DNA from: Rhodotorula mucilaginosa
Lineage: Eukaryota; Basidiomycota; Microbotryomycetes; Sporidiobolales; Sporidiobolaceae
NCBI GenBank assembly: GCA_034406715.1
Contig: CP137865.1
Coordinates: 1 to 64,000 of the forward strand
DNA: 64,000 nucleotides
Direction of reading: 5' to 3'
This document shows, piece by piece, positions 12,038 through 24,767 of this stretch (within the stretch, counting starts at the first letter, position 1; the number at the start of each line of letters is the position of its first letter). Below the pieces are notes generated by a model, which saw only the letters and a list, made by a program, of their open reading frames with translations, was not told where the DNA came from and searched no databases. A program made the translations under genes and the position numbers.

Positions 12038-13246
12038 TCACATCCTTGCGCCGAGTCGGTCCGGCGAGCCTGCGCCTGCGCCTAGGCCGGCCGTAGCCGT
12101 AGCCGTAGTCATCACTGACTTTGACTGTAGCGGCGATGATGAGGAGGAGGAGGAGGTTAGGTCGGGATCTCGTTCGCGGACGAGGCGTTCGAGTTGGGCG
12201 AGGTAGGCGTCTTCGGAAGCGGGGCAGAGTAGTCGCACGGCAGCGGCGAGGTTGTATAGATATTCCTGTTTGGGGATATTCGGCCATGTTAGCAAGAACC
12301 TTTGTCCACCAAACGGCGAGTAGACCGGAACGATGAAGTGCTCTTCCTTTCGAAGCGAGGAGAGTGGCACGTACGCACCTTGTTGGGACCGGAGGGACCG
12401 CATGCGTGGGCGATATGGTCCGCGAGCTGGGTCATTGGTTCCCCGCCCGCAAACGAAGGGTTGTGCGTCTCTCCGACATAGACTTTGACCTGCAGGGTAG
12501 CGGCGGCGGTGGCGTCAGCACTCTCGCCTCTCTGTCAGAACGGAAAGCGTCGAATCGACGAGGGGAACAACAGGGCGCACACCGGTGTGGAGGATCACTT
12601 CCTCGCCCGTGTGGGGGTCGATGCCGTACACGTCTACGGTGCGGAGCGAGTAGCCGTCCTTTTCTCGGTGGTCGAGGTAGGCCCACACCTCCTTTGCGAG
12701 TCGGTCCGGGATGTGGTACACTCGGCCTGTGCACGCGGTCCATCCAGATGCAGGGTCAGCGATAGAGAGAGAGAGAGATGTGAGCCCCAGTCTGGGTAGG
12801 GAAGCAACGCACCCCAGACGTGATGGCTGCCGAGCGGGTCGTCCTGCGTGCGGGCGTGCGAGGGATCATCAGCTTTCCGGGCGATTACGGTTCAGCTGTA
12901 AAAGAGATACCCACCTTGCGATGCTGTTCCCAGTCCTCTTTCGTCACGAGCGTCACGACTGTTGTGCGCGCGGGGAGACTCGAGGTGCGTGAACAAGAAC
13001 AAGAATCAGGAGAGGAGGGACGACTGCTGACACACCTCTTCCCGGTTCTTGCGGAGTCCCCCTGTGGTCATGCGAGGCCTGTGCGAACCTCCTTACGTGC
13101 CCCTTGATGTACCCGGGCGTGCAGTCGAGGTGCCATGGCGGACTCTGCGAGTGGGTCGAGGTCAGCTGCGACAATCGGCGAATGGCGGAGGAGGCGAAGG
13201 GGCTGACCTTCCAGATGAGGCTGCCGTAGCCAAACACGGCGCTCAT
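12038..13246 (-). CDS. GCG1: ChaC-type glutathione-specific gamma-glutamylcyclotransferase
   Basis: Cytosolic enzyme that cleaves glutathione to 5-oxoproline and Cys-Gly. The start ATG (13244-13246) gives the family signature MSAVFGYGSLIWK at the very N-terminus. Spliced exons continue with TPGYIKGHVRRFAQASHDHR, then GRVVTLVTKEDWEQHRK, DDPLGSHHVWG, RVYHIPDR and WAYLDHREKDGYSLRTVDVY. The Glu in the REKDGY motif is the expected general base of the family. Later come YVGETHNPSFAGGEPMTQL and ACGPSGPNKEYLYNLA, both typical of ChaC proteins. Seven exons give about 235 residues, close to the usual length, with a short Ser-rich and Ala/Gly-rich tail. The gene is divergent from the amidohydrolase gene starting 166 bp away. 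The symbol follows the yeast orthologue; orthology beyond the family is inferred. Confidence 0.92.
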
Positions 13247-13411
13247 GCTTGCCCTCGCCCAGTCTACAGTCTATAGGGAGAGAGCGAGAGACAGTGATGG
13301 AGGGGAGGCTCAAAGCAAGGTGGGGCTCCGCTCTCCGAGCTGAACCTTCTCAGCCGGACCCGCGCGCTCGCCATCTCTTTGACCTCGCTCCCACTCTACA
13401 GCGCACTCCTG
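13247..13411. promoter_or_regulatory. 165-bp divergent promoter region (ChaC-like / amidohydrolase)
   Basis: The gap between the two divergent start codons must contain both 5' leaders and core promoters. No TATA-like or other specific element was recognised, so this is called only from gene geometry. Confidence 0.45.
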
Positions 13412-16400
13412 ATGCACGACGCTGACGACGGCGGTAGCGACTACAATGACAAGGAGTGGTCCTGCCTGCTCGAGGGAGACGATGTAACCTCCAGTCCACC
13501 TCCCCCTCGCCAACAGCGTGCCCAGCAGCAGAACTTGCAGTCCGACATGACGATCAAGTGGTATCTCTGCTGGTGTGCTGCCTTTATCCTCCCGATGACC
13601 GCCATCCTCGGTCACTATGGCGCCTTCACCAAACCGAGCCCCGCCCCCTCGAACCCTGCCGCCGCCGCCTCCATGGCCTCGCTCTCGGCCGACTCCCTCA
13701 GAGACTGGCAACACACCATCGACCGCTGCGAGGACTTGCACTTGTTGCCCGGTCCACCGGACGACTTTCTCGCCACCAGGCAAAAGAGCGATCGCGTGAC
13801 AGATGTCAGTTCCCCCTTTGCCTCGTTTCGAACGGTATCTCTCGTTAGAAGGCTGACTCTCAAGTGCGCATAGACCACCCCGCATGTCCTGATCAAGAAC
13901 GCCCGAGTCTGGACCGGCCAAGTCGACGCCGACGGGAAATATCAAACCCTGCAGAACGCGAGCCTCCGACTCCGCTACGGCCTCATCACCGAAATCACAG
14001 AGGGCGGCGCTGCAGCACCCGCCGCAGAGAAGGAGGAGGAGACGGTTGTTGATGCACAAGGGGCTTGGATCACACCGGGCATCTTTGATATGGTGCGTAA
14101 TGCGACGTGACGCTGCCACGTCTCTGTTTTTTCCCTTCCTTTCTTTGATGTGTCAACATGGAGGGGAGAATTAACCGCCGCCGCTGCCCCATCTCGCCTA
14201 CGCCCGAGCTACAGCACTCTCACCTCGGCGTCGACGCACAACCGAGCCTCTCGGGAACGGACGACACCAACTCGCGCGCGAGACCGATCCAACCCCAGTT
14301 GCGCACGATCGATGCCATCAACGCGCACGACCTCGCGTACAGACGGACCGTCGCGGGAGGAGTCACGACCACGTTGGTGCTACCCGGATCCGCCAACAAC
14401 ATCGGAGGTGAGTGGTCGAGTCGATTCGCACTTTTTTTTTTTCTGCTGGGGGGCGAGGTTTCTTCCTCGTTACCCGCCTCGTCTCGTTCGAGCGATCTTT
14501 GATGTGTAGCTCACCCACTGACCCCGCGCATATCACCCGCGCAGGCCAAGCCTTCCTGATCAAGCTCCGACCAACCCAAGAACGCACGATCGATTCCCTC
14601 GCCCTCGAACTCCCCTACAACGTCGCCACCCCTCCCTCTCCTTCTTCCAATAGCAGCAGCAGCAGCAGACGCCGTCCGAGATGGCGACACATGAAACACG
14701 CCTGCGGGGAAAACATCCGCCGCGTCTATTCCCAAACGCGACTCGACCTCGCGTGGAACTTCCGGAACGCGTACGCCGAAGCGACGAAACTGAAACGAGC
14801 GCAGGACCGATTCTGTGAGCGCGCGTTGGAGGCGCACGCCAAGGGGTTGTACCTCCAAAGCGAAGGATCGTCCTCCTCCTCCGCCGCGGCCGAGGAGTTC
14901 CCGGACGACTTGAAACAAGAGGCGCTGGTCGACGTCTTGCGAGGCAAAGTCAAGGTGCGTTTTCGCTCCATTGTTTTCGCTTCTGCCTTTGGGTTGCCTG
15001 CCAGGCAGGGGGAGTTGACAAGACTACTATGTGGAACCGTTAGGTCAACACGCACTGCTACACGGTCGAAGACTTGAACTCGTTCATCCGCTTGACGCAC
15101 GAGTTCCAGTTCCCCGTTGCGGCTGTGAGTTTGCCCTCCTGGTCCACCTATGACACAACTAACCAACAAACCAACACCGAACAGTTCCACCACGCGCACG
15201 AGACCTACTTGGTCCCGGATTTGCTCAAGCAGAGTTGGCCTGGGAACGGGACCGCCACGCCCGCCGTCGCGCTCTTCTCGCTCAAGTGTGTTGTTCGCCT
15301 GACGCCGCAAGCTGCCCTCCCTAAAACTGATTACTGTACGCCAACAGCGGCCGATACAAGCGCGAAGCCTGGTTTGGCAGTGAGTACGCCGCCAAAGTCC
15401 TCTCGGCAGCCAACGTCCCGGTCACTTTCGTGTCCGACCACCCCGTCACCGACAGCCGTCACCTCCTCTATCAAGCCCAACAAGCGCACCACTACGGTCT
15501 CGACGCCGATCTCGCCCTCGCGTCGATCACGAGCACGCCCGCCCGGATCGCGGGCATGTCGCATCGAGTCGGGATCCTCCAGCCGAAGTACGACGCCGAT
15601 TTGGTCCTCTGGACCGATCACCCGCTCAAACTCGGAGCGACGCCACAACAAGTCTGGATCGACGGGATCCCGCAACTTGTCCAACCATTCCCACCTGCGG
15701 TTGTTTCGCCCACCGAAGCGGCCGATCCACCACCGCAGGCGAGCCTTCCGGGCGATTACGACCCGCTCCGCCAACAACCTTCCGACGACGGGTTCGAGTT
15801 CCTCGACTATGGCGAGACGGAGCATACCCCGCAAGCCGAATTTGTCGACCGCGTTCGGTTCGTCAACGTGAGCGAAATTATCCTCCCGAGAGGAGAGGGC
15901 TCGCGGCGCTATAACCAGGAGCGAGGTCGCCTTAAGCGGCCACTCCAGGCTATCGTGAGCCTTCAGGGGGGCGGCCGTCTGGAGTGCCTCGCCGAGGACT
16001 GCCCAGCCGAAAAGGGACTGCGGACCGTCGACTTGAAAGGCGGAGCGCTCCTGCCCCCGCTCGTTACGTACGGATCTGCCATCGGATTGACTGACATCAT
16101 CTCGGTGAGTTCCATCCGCGGCGTTGACCAAGTCAACTCATTCGAATGCTCATCACCCATACTCTTTGCTGCAGGAGAAATCAACCACCGAGACGAGCGT
16201 CGCCGATCCGCTCTCGAGCGATAGTCTCTCCTCCTTGCCTCACTTCCTGAGCCGGCGCACTGTGCCTGCTGCACACGACGCCCTTGCTTTCGACGGCAAG
16301 CAGCTCCGAACGGCCGAGAGGAATGGAGTCCGCGTCGCAATCACCGCTCCGCCCGGCAAGGGCTTCCTGTGAGGCGTTTCGGATCCGTCCGTTTCTTTGC

Positions 16401-17547
16401 GAGGATGTCGCGCTGATCCCCTTCGGAAACAGCCAAGGTTTCAGTGTTGCTTTCCGCGCGGGCGCAGAGAATGGTGAGTCCTCCTTGAGAACGAGCGGCA
16501 TGGCAAAGGCGCTGACACTTTGTTGGCAGTGCTCGAACCGGGCGCCATCTTGCGCGAGGTGACTGCTCTGCACATCCAGATCGGTGAGCTGCGGGCTGGT
16601 ATTCTGCTTTGCACTAGCCAACTAACACTCACCCCACGCAAATAACAGGCCATCTGGGCTCGGCTGCTTCCGTCACCGCCGAGATAGCCGAGCTTCGAAA
16701 GCTGCTCTCCGGCAAGCAAAACAACGCGCCAGCCAACAACGACTACGTCGCCTCGATGGAAGAGGCATTTGCACTCGTCGCTCACGAGGCGTTGCCTCTA
16801 GTCATCCGTGCCGACAAGGCAGATGTCCTTGCTTCCCTCGTCAAACTCAAGCTCGCGATCGAGTCGAAACTGTCTCGAAAGATGCAATGGGCCATGTAGG
16901 CGAAACACATTAGGGTGTGTCTTTGACCAAACGAGGACTGACTCCGCTTCCGCCCCCGAACACAGCCATGGCGGTCAGGAAGCGCATCTCGTCGCGTCTT
17001 AACTCGCCGACGCCGAGATCAACGTCATCCTCACGTCTCCTCGCTCGTTCCCCACAACGTGGGACTCGAGGCGCGCCTTGCCTGGACCTCCCCTCACCGC
17101 CGATACGGCTGTGACAGTCCTTCACCAGGCCGGCGTCCAAGTTGCTCTCGGGGTGAGACTCGCTCGATCCGAACAGGCTATTTGATCTGTTCAGGAACTG
17201 ACAAGCGTACCGATCCGTTTCCGGCAGGTCGAGGAAGAGTGGCAGCCCTCGTCGCTCATGTGGGAAGCAGCCTGGGCACACAAGCTCTCGCGAGGCAAGA
17301 TCTCACGGAGTGACGCCGTCAAGCTCGTCACGACCAACATCGAGGACTTGTTCAACTTGCCGCAGCATGCATCGTCACCCAGCGAGCATCTGCCCGCGTT
17401 TGTTGCCTACGAGGTGCGTTCCGTTTGCTGCCGCCCCGCAAAGACCACAAGGATTGACGGCAGGTGATTCCGCAGGGCGATCCATTCGAGTTTGGCGCTC
17501 GCGTCGTTGCAGCTCACGGCAACAACGAGATCAAGATTTTCCCGTAA
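13412..17547 (+). CDS. Membrane-anchored amidohydrolase-superfamily protein, interrupted by one in-frame TAA
   Basis: Fungal amidohydrolase of the imidazolonepropionase-like type. From the first ATG (13412) the N-terminus is polar, followed by one hydrophobic segment, WYLCWCAAFILPMTAIL, that should act as a signal anchor. VLIKNARVWTG opens the composite domain. FDMHSHLGV carries the metal-binding HxH, formed across the 14093-14214 intron. Later segments include GGVTTTLVLPGSANNIGG, VNTHCYTVEDL, VPVTFVSDHPV and YDADLVLWTDHPLKLGA. A second half continues with VIRADKADVLASLVKLKL, the family-like GGQEAHLVAS and VEEEWQPSSLMWEAAWAH, ending at TAA 17545-17547. Thirteen introns give 1,049 codons in phase, but codon 909 (17000-17002) is TAA where related proteins favour Glu. 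Read literally, the product stops at 908 residues and loses the last 139. The substrate cannot be told. The gene is either a recent pseudogene, alternatively spliced, or carries a base error. Confidence 0.75.
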
Positions 17548-17647
17548 AGGCAGTGTATAAAAATAGAGATTGCAAACAGGTGATGCGGAATCGACAACAA
17601 GATATGGACTGGGGAAGACATGAGACATAGCAACACGAGGGAAAAAC

Positions 17648-20600
17648 CTAGGATGGAGGAGGAAGGGACGCCCGTGCCGCCTGCATCCGCTTGACCGAGC
17701 GCTGACCAGCAGTCGCCCGGCTTTGCACGACGAGCACGCAATCGTCTGCCGCGTCGGCAATGACGAGTGCTGTCGCCGCCTCGCCGATTGCCCGCCTCAC
17801 TTCCGACGAGGCGCACGCACCGAGACGACCTTCTTTCTCGGCTGCGCGCAGCAAGGCGAGCGATTCCAATCGATGGGAGGGAGCGTCGAGTCGAGACCGG
17901 CCCACGAGGGTGACGAGGCGCCGCTGGTGGTGTGAGAGGGAAAGTTGACGGTGCCGACGGAGCATAGTTTCGAGCGGAAAGGCGGTCGAGACGTTCTCGA
18001 GACTGACGGAACAGCCGTCAAGGGAGCTAAAGGCGAGTTTCGCTTGCTCGAGTGCGACGCCGTCGGCCGTCTCGCTCGCGAGCCCACGCTCGTCGCTGCC
18101 GCCTCGAGCCGTCCCGTACTGAGTCTCGCCGGCACGTTGGATCGTTCCCCCGTAGCCTGCACCGAGCGAGAGGCCGTTGTTGTTGGTGACACCCGGTGAA
18201 GGTAGGCTCGTCAACCTGGTCGTCGAGAGCGCGTCGCCGCCGTCTTCAGTGCTGGTGATCCTTTCGGTCCGATCCAACTCCGTCGGTTCGCCTGCACGTG
18301 CAATCACGAGCATCGTCGCCGACAAAAGGGCACTCTGCCGAACAAGTTGAACGAGTAGTTCGAGACAAGCACGGTCGTCCGCGCCGCCAAAAAAGGGCAA
18401 GAAGAGGTGCATGCTCGACGTCGGAGGCGCGAGCGAAGGAGTCGACGAGGTCCCATCGAGCAAGACGCCCACATCGCACGAGGCTTCGAGGAAGAGGTCT
18501 CGGAGGAAGGCGGCAAAGAGCGGCGCTCCGGACGCGTGTGCAGACGGGGTCGACCCCGAGGCGGCGTTTCCAAACAGCGCCTCGAACGGATTCGGAACTG
18601 GGAGAGCCACCAAAGCAGTCAGCATCGAGGCGCCACATGACAAAGAGACCAGAGAATGGCAACTCACTGAATGCTTCGACGACGTTGCCCATCTCGGCTT
18701 TGTCCTCGCAAGCCCCTCCAATCCGCCACGGCACCAAGACCATATCCGATTCCGTCTCGGCCGCACACCTCGCCACCGTCTCGGGCCAATTCTCCGCCGC
18801 CGTCATCGCAAACTCGCCCTTGTCGACGCACGCGTTCGTCGCCAAGAGGGACGCGAACGTCCGATACAACGCGACGAGCGCGTCGTGCGCGAGGTGCGAG
18901 GCCGCTTCGGCCGATGCGAGCATGACGTCGCTGCCTCGTTCAGTCAGTTCGACGAGCCGGAGCGGGATGAGGGTGAGCGGGGTGCGATCCTTCGAATCCG
19001 AGTCTGATTCGGGGAGTCGGCGAGCGACCGAACCCGATCTGGACATGTCGGGCGTCGCAGTCTTCGAGGCCGCCTGCTGCGTTGTAGAGACGAGCGTGTC
19101 CTGCGTTCTTGGGGTACTGTTCACCGTTCCTGAAGTTGTAGGCTCCTCAGAAAGCGCAAGTTGCGGTGACCGTGCTGCTGCCTTTGGTGGCGAAGTCGAA
19201 CCACCCGGGACGGACGAGGCGGACGTGAGCAAGTGCGTCAAGACCATGACCGCTCCGAACGACTCCAGCTGGTCAAGTACGACGGTGAACCGTTTCCTGA
19301 CGGCGAGAGCGAGGCCGCGTTTGTCGTCGTCCGAGGTGGAAGGACCGTTCAGAGTTGCCGCAGCTGCTGCTTGGTTGGATGGACGGTGATGAGGAGGGTA
19401 GAAGGCGAGGGTGAGAGGCGTCGCTGCAATAGTCAAGACGCTGCAGAGTCTTGCGGGTCAGCTCCATCTGTTTGAAAGGGAAGAAAGTGGTGGACTGACA
19501 GCGCCTCGAGAACCTGCAAGGATACCAATGGATCAGAATCAGTCTACGTCGGAATTTTCGCCAATCAAACAGCCGGCTCACAAAAATACTGAAGACGGTC
19601 TGGCTGATGATGCCGACCTGCAAGCCTTGGTTGAGTACCTGTGCGCACCAGCGTCACGCAAGTTCTAGCAGTCAGTGTTGGCCCTCGCCGGGCCGAAGCC
19701 TTGTCTTTAGCCGAGCCACCATACGCACGATGAGTTCGATCAGACCCCTATGATGTGCATACTCGCAAGTCAGTAAGGTCAAGCAAGAACATGGAAAAGA
19801 AGCAAAACCTCAGCAAGCCGCACTTGGCACTCATCAACGCGCCGGTGGCTCCACTCTGCCGCCACCCAAACCCGCTCATCCGCGCCGCGATCGCCGAACC
19901 AAAGAACTTGCCGCTGAAGGCGACGACCATGACGCAAATAACCCAGGCCCAGATGATGCCCGAGTTGAGGAGGGTCAAGTCGGTCCGCAGGCCCGAGGTG
20001 GCGCTGTGTACAAAGGTAGTTTTGGCAACGTCATTAGTCTTTTCAGGGTAAGCAAAGAGAAGCAGAAGAGAGAGAGAGAGAGGACTCACAAGTAGAGGGG
20101 GATGAAGATGCAGGTGACGAGGTCTTCGATCCGCTGCGCGAAATGGTGACCGAGGGAACGCGGGATGATCAACCCGACGAGGAAGCCTGCATGGAACGGT
20201 CAGTTCCGAGAGCAAAAGTGAGAAGCGCCCCCCCGGCGAGACGCTCACCTCCGAAAATCTCTGATATGCCGATGATCTGACAGAAAAAGGCCGAGACGAG
20301 GACCAAGCCGAGGACGGCGCAGACGTAACCCTGCGTCGGCCCGTCCGGTCTCGTCCACGATCCGGTCTTCCTCGCGAGCCAGTTGAGCGCCGGTCGTCCG
20401 ATAAAGAAGAGGGCCAAGGTCCACGCGAGCATGGTCAGGAGGATGTAGACGACGACGACGCCGGATCCGGCCGAGGCGAGGGCGACCGAGAGGGCGAGGA
20501 GGCACCAGCCGATGACGTCGTTGACGACTCCCGAAGCGAGGACGACGAGTCCGACGGGGTCGGCAAAGAGTTGCAGTTCCGAGAGGATCCGCGACAAGAC

Positions 20601-21164
20601 GGGGAACGCCGTGATGCTCGACGAAGTGCCGATGAACGTCATGAAGGTGGTAAACTTGATCGACGAGTCGATAAACTCGTTGTACAGCCCGACCGAGACG
20701 GCGCAGCCGAGTCCGAACGGGATGACGAGGCCGGCGGTCGAGACGGCCAGGGTCGGGCGGGCGTTCCTCCTCAGGAGGGAAAAGTCAACGTCGGTGCCGA
20801 TCACAAAGAGGAACAGGACGAGGCCCAAGTTGGCGATCAACGAGAGGTACGGGATCGAATCGCTGGGGAAGATGTTTTCGGTGAAGCCGGGAATCTGGCC
20901 AAACGCAGTCGGACCGAGCAGGATTCCGGCGAGGATCTCGGAGACGACGCGCGGTTGGCGTGCCCATTTGAACGCGAACGCGAGGATCCGGGAGAGGATC
21001 AAGATCAGGCAAAGCTGGACAATGACGAGCACGAGAGGGCTGCAGGGGGAGGCATTCAGTCGCGAGTGTGGATGAGTACAACACTAGACGCACTTGTTGG
21101 GGTCGACCCTGATCGGATCAATGTCTCCTCCGCCCAGGATTGTCGTCGAATGCCCGCCTGCCAT
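17648..21164 (-). CDS. KHA1: K+/H+ antiporter of the CPA2 family (Kha1)
   Basis: Monovalent cation/proton antiporter, known from yeast Kha1 to act in Golgi or endosomal membranes in K+ and pH homeostasis. The start ATG (21162-21164) gives MAGGHSTTILGGG. Multi-span transport domain: QPRVVSEILAGILLGPTAFG, ANLGLVLFLFVIGTDVDFSL, GTSSSITAFPVLSRIL, VGLVVLASGVVNDVIGWCLL, SEIFGGFLVGLIIPRSLG, TSGLRTDLTLLNSG and ATPLTLAFYP. These follow yeast Kha1 in order. The cytosolic C-terminal half is Ser/Thr-rich, with a block around ESDMVLVPWRIGG that resembles the universal-stress-protein-like tail of this family. Eight introns of 54-90 nt give an exon sum of 2,952 nt, that is 983 residues, somewhat longer than yeast Kha1. 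It converges on the amidohydrolase gene with a gap of about 100 bp. Confidence 0.93.
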
Positions 21165-21692
21165 ATCCCCGCGCCTCGCTATGCACAAGTGTGTTGCAGT
21201 TGAGAGAAGTCGGCGGGTGCGTGCGTGCGTGCGTGCGTGCGCTCCGCCGCCAGACTAAGCGCGTGCCAAGCCCCTGTCGACGCGTGACTACGTGTTCCTG
21301 TACCCGCTGACCAAGTCGCTAATGTGGAAGAGGACAACACACGCGCCAAGGTCCGCTTTCACGCGGAAGAGCCGAGCCTTACAGTAATTCAATTGATCAC
21401 TCGAATCTGATTGTGCACAGTGCATGCACCCTACATAAGCCTGTAGGCGATTCCGCCTGCGTACGGGCTGCCTCGCGAGATAAAAGACAAGTATAGAAAC
21501 AAAAACGCGGAAAAAGAAAAAAACGAATCGAGTTGCGAATTGCGAGGTTGCAGGTTGCTAATTGAGTGGCGGCGTGAAGGAAGAGTCGGTACACAGATGT
21601 TACGGATCAAGGCGGAAGCAGGATTTCCCCTGTCGACGAGGGAAACCATCATGAAAGCGAGAAGCTTGACGCAGCGCCGGCCAACGGTCAAG
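21165..21692. other. Intergenic region with a (GTGC)6 microsatellite
   Basis: Contains the KHA1 promoter and leader and the 3' flank of the PPR gene. A perfect GTGC tetranucleotide repeat lies at 21217-21241, about 50 bp upstream of the KHA1 start codon, so it may sit in the KHA1 leader. No further gene is recognised. Confidence 0.6.
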
Positions 21693-24475
21693 TTACCGCC
21701 CTCGCCACCGTTCCGAACCTGACCGTTGTCCTTCGAAACTCCGTTCCCGCTGCTCATACCCGCGCGACGACGCCCTGCGAGCGGGGTAGGAAGAGGAGTG
21801 AGATGGTGATGTTGATGATCGTGTGGGACGAGTCGACGATGCGGACGAGAACGAGTCCTCCGACAGGCCCTGCCTTGGTCGGTCTTTCATCCCGGTTGTC
21901 CGCTTCGGCTCCTCCATCTCCATATTGCCGCGGCGTCGCCCAGGGATCTCCCTGCCCTGAACCGAGTCACGCCCGCGCGCGGGCAAAGGGTCCACGCCAG
22001 CGGAGAGGAACGCCTTGATCCGCTCCCTCCACTCTTCCAAAACCGCCACCGTCTCCTTGCCCAATTGCGCGCTCAAGTCGCCCGGGCGTCCATCACCCGA
22101 CATGATCCGACCGAGCGCGTTGTGCAAGATGCGAGCGACGAGCTGGAATTCGGCTTCGCGCTGCGAGGGAATGGCGGCTGCTGCCGCTAGACCGCCACTC
22201 CGGCTGCTGCTGCTGCTGGGTCGAGCCGGCGAGGACGAGGGCGGAGGTGGGAACTGGGCAGGGTGGAACGCGCCTCTCGACGAGGATGACTCGGCGTTGC
22301 CGTGGTCGCCTGAAGCAGTCGTCTCGCCAAACGCCGAAGCCCCTCCCGCCACCGCTTTCACAGCAGCCCACACGGCCGTCCGTTCCCTGACGCCCATCAC
22401 TGCCATCCTAACCACCTCGTACGCAGCTTTCGCATACGCAGCTTTCGCCACCTTGTCCTCCCCTGCCCCCTCTGCCTCCTGCTGCCCTCGTGTCTTCTTC
22501 CGAGGCTCAGAGGGGACGAACGGCGGTTCGGTCCGGACGAGTTCGGTCCAGAGTCGGATCGCAGCCGAGAGGGCTGGTTGGGTCCCGATTCGCGAGAGGC
22601 ACGAGATGGCGAGCGTGTAGGTCGAGACGAGCGGGGCATGCGAGCGGTAACTCAGCGCCGGGTTGGCGAGGGACGTGGTTGTCAGATAGGCCATCAATTC
22701 TGTCCGTCCGAGCGAGAGAGACAGAGAGGGGAGTGTGTCAGCGGTGTGGGGGGGGGTTAAGCGGAACAGACACAGACACAAAAGAGAGGCTCACCCTCGA
22801 TGGATTCGACATCGCCCGCCCTCCCCGCAGCTTTCATCACCTCCTGCGCCGCCTCTCGATCCATCAACCTCACCTGTCCAACTTCTCCCTCCTCTGGTCC
22901 CCCCAAGCCCCTCTCGAGTCCGAACCGTTCCGGATAATCGCGCACTTGATCCCACCACGCGCGGGTCCACCTCGTCGACGATTCCGCCCCCGCCGCCACC
23001 GCCGCCCTCCTCGCAGTCCTCAACGCCGCTCCAAACGCCGCTCGATCCAACGTCGCCCCGCCGGGAGCACCGCCACCACAGAGCGGTACGACCAATTCGT
23101 CCGGATGAGGGGGTTCGAGGTCGGCGATTCGGGAAGGCGAGACGAACCCGAATGCGAGTTGCGGGATGGCGAGGAACCGCGCGTGCGTCGCGGGCGGGAG
23201 GGTCGCAGTTGATGAAGAGGGGGTGCTCAGATAGAGGGAGAGGAGAGCGGTCGGGAGGATGATGGGCAGTGGTGCCGCGGGTGAAGGCGAGAAGGAGGAG
23301 GAGGGGGAGCCGGGAGAAGGGAGTTCGGGACTGGGAGGGTGGAGGACGAGGTGGTCCCACATGGCGAGTGCGCGCTCCAAAATCTGATGCGCGGTCGGGA
23401 AAACCGCCGTTTCCGATCCGACCTGTGACGGTCGATCGAGAGGCGGCAGTACTTTGAACCCATCCTCGACCGTGTCTGCTGTTTGGACGGGTTCTTCAGG
23501 TGCAACGGCCCCTGCTGCCTGTTGAAGAACCGTCTTGAACGCGCCCAACACGACTTGATAGCTAATCGTGGTCCGACCGAGTCGCGGATCCACGTCCGGA
23601 TCCGGGATGGCCTCGAAAGTCCGGACGAGGTGGTCCAGAATCGCCGGCGCCGTCCCCGATGAGCCGGTAGCGAGGGAGAGGGTCAAGGAAGCGGAGAGGA
23701 AGGAGAGGTACTGGTTCGTCGGGAGGGGCGAGAGCGATTCGATCGAGTCGTGCCTGCCGTCGTCTTGTCCTCCTCCTTCTCCCGACGACGACGACGATGA
23801 TGGCCCGCCCTGACGCTCTGCCCGCTCGAGTACGCGCTCGCAGTGCATGCGCCACTGTTTATGCACCGTCTCGACTTTGGCTCTCAGCTCGGCGTTCCAG
23901 CCTTCGAGAGCGCGCGAGTGATGATGACCCGCAGACCGGTGTTCGAGTTCGCTGGCGGCGCGTTTGGCCCTCTTGGCGACGCCGGTCAGGAAGGTGCCGT
24001 AGGATCGACCAGTCGGGACGACCCCTCTGCGCTTCATCTCCATCCAGATCTCGTATGCTCTCCGAACGGCGGCGGCGTGTTGTTGTTGTTGTCCTCCTCC
24101 TCCCCTTGACCCGTCTGAACCGGGTACGAGTACGGCATTGAGGAGTACGTTCCAGACTACGACGGTGGCTGCACTCGCCGGCGCCGAGCGGATCAAATTG
24201 AGAGCGGGGGCGTACGCATCTCCGGTCGAAGAAGCGGTAGGCGACGAGGCTGCCGAGCTCCGCCTGGACCCGGCCGCGACGAGTTGCTTGACCTGTTCTG
24301 CGAGTTTGTACGAATCTGCGTCTCGGTCGCTCGCCTGCGGGCGTGGACGACGAGGTTGAGGTGGTTGTCGTCTGTGTGAAGAAGCGGCTGACGAGCTGGC
24401 GGCGGCGATGGAGCCGAGGGACGCGGCTGGGAAAGTGACGGCGCGCTTGAAGCCCGAGCAACACACGGCGAGCAT
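21693..24475 (-). CDS. PPR-repeat protein, probably mitochondrial
   Basis: Start ATG 24473-24475 (MLAVCCSGFKRAVTFPAAS), an N-terminus rich in Ala/Ser/Arg without acidic residues, as in mitochondrial targeting peptides. One intron (22700-22794) gives exactly 895 residues. A pentatricopeptide-like unit is visible at YEIWMEMKRRGVVPTGRSYG, preceded by TVVVWNVLLNAVLV, the typical first helix of such repeats. Similar helical pairs follow at SYQVVLGAFKTVL and YTLAISCLSRIGTQPALSAA. Long Ser/Gly/Pro-rich linkers separate them, and the last 100 residues are Ser/Arg-rich. Known PPR proteins bind organellar RNA and act in its processing or translation. Which transcript this one serves cannot be told. It is divergent from a second mitochondrial gene (24768). 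Confidence 0.7.
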
Positions 24476-24767
24476 ATCGCGGCTCAGCGTAAGTCGTACA
24501 GCTAGTCTTCCAAGGTTGAGACGGCGAGGGAGCTCAAATTTCTCATCTCTTGCGCGGAAGCAGCTCAAACGCGGATCTCCGCGGAGTTGAGGACTTCTCG
24601 GCCGACGCGCGCCCGGCCGGGAATTCGGAACTCGATCAGCCGGGCGCGGGAACGCGGAATTCGGCGGGGCAATCGGACGACTTAGTCCGGAGCCCAGCTG
24701 GCGACGGGTGGAGCAGCCCCTCTCCTCTGCTCTAACACCCGCTCTACACATACTAAAGAACCGAGAA
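24476..24767. promoter_or_regulatory. 292-bp divergent promoter region (PPR protein / transhydrogenase)
   Basis: The gap between two divergent start codons, both of genes with apparent mitochondrial targeting sequences. No defined factor site was recognised; the call rests on geometry. Confidence 0.45.

Noticed and set aside
13379-13411. Upstream extension of the amidohydrolase frame (TTG-initiated)
   Set aside because: No ATG in this stretch; the first ATG at 13412 is the eukaryotic start.
18298-19389. 363-codon plus-strand open frame opposite KHA1
   Set aside because: The minus strand carries the KHA1 C-terminal half in a consistent, phased exon model; the plus frame is a shadow.
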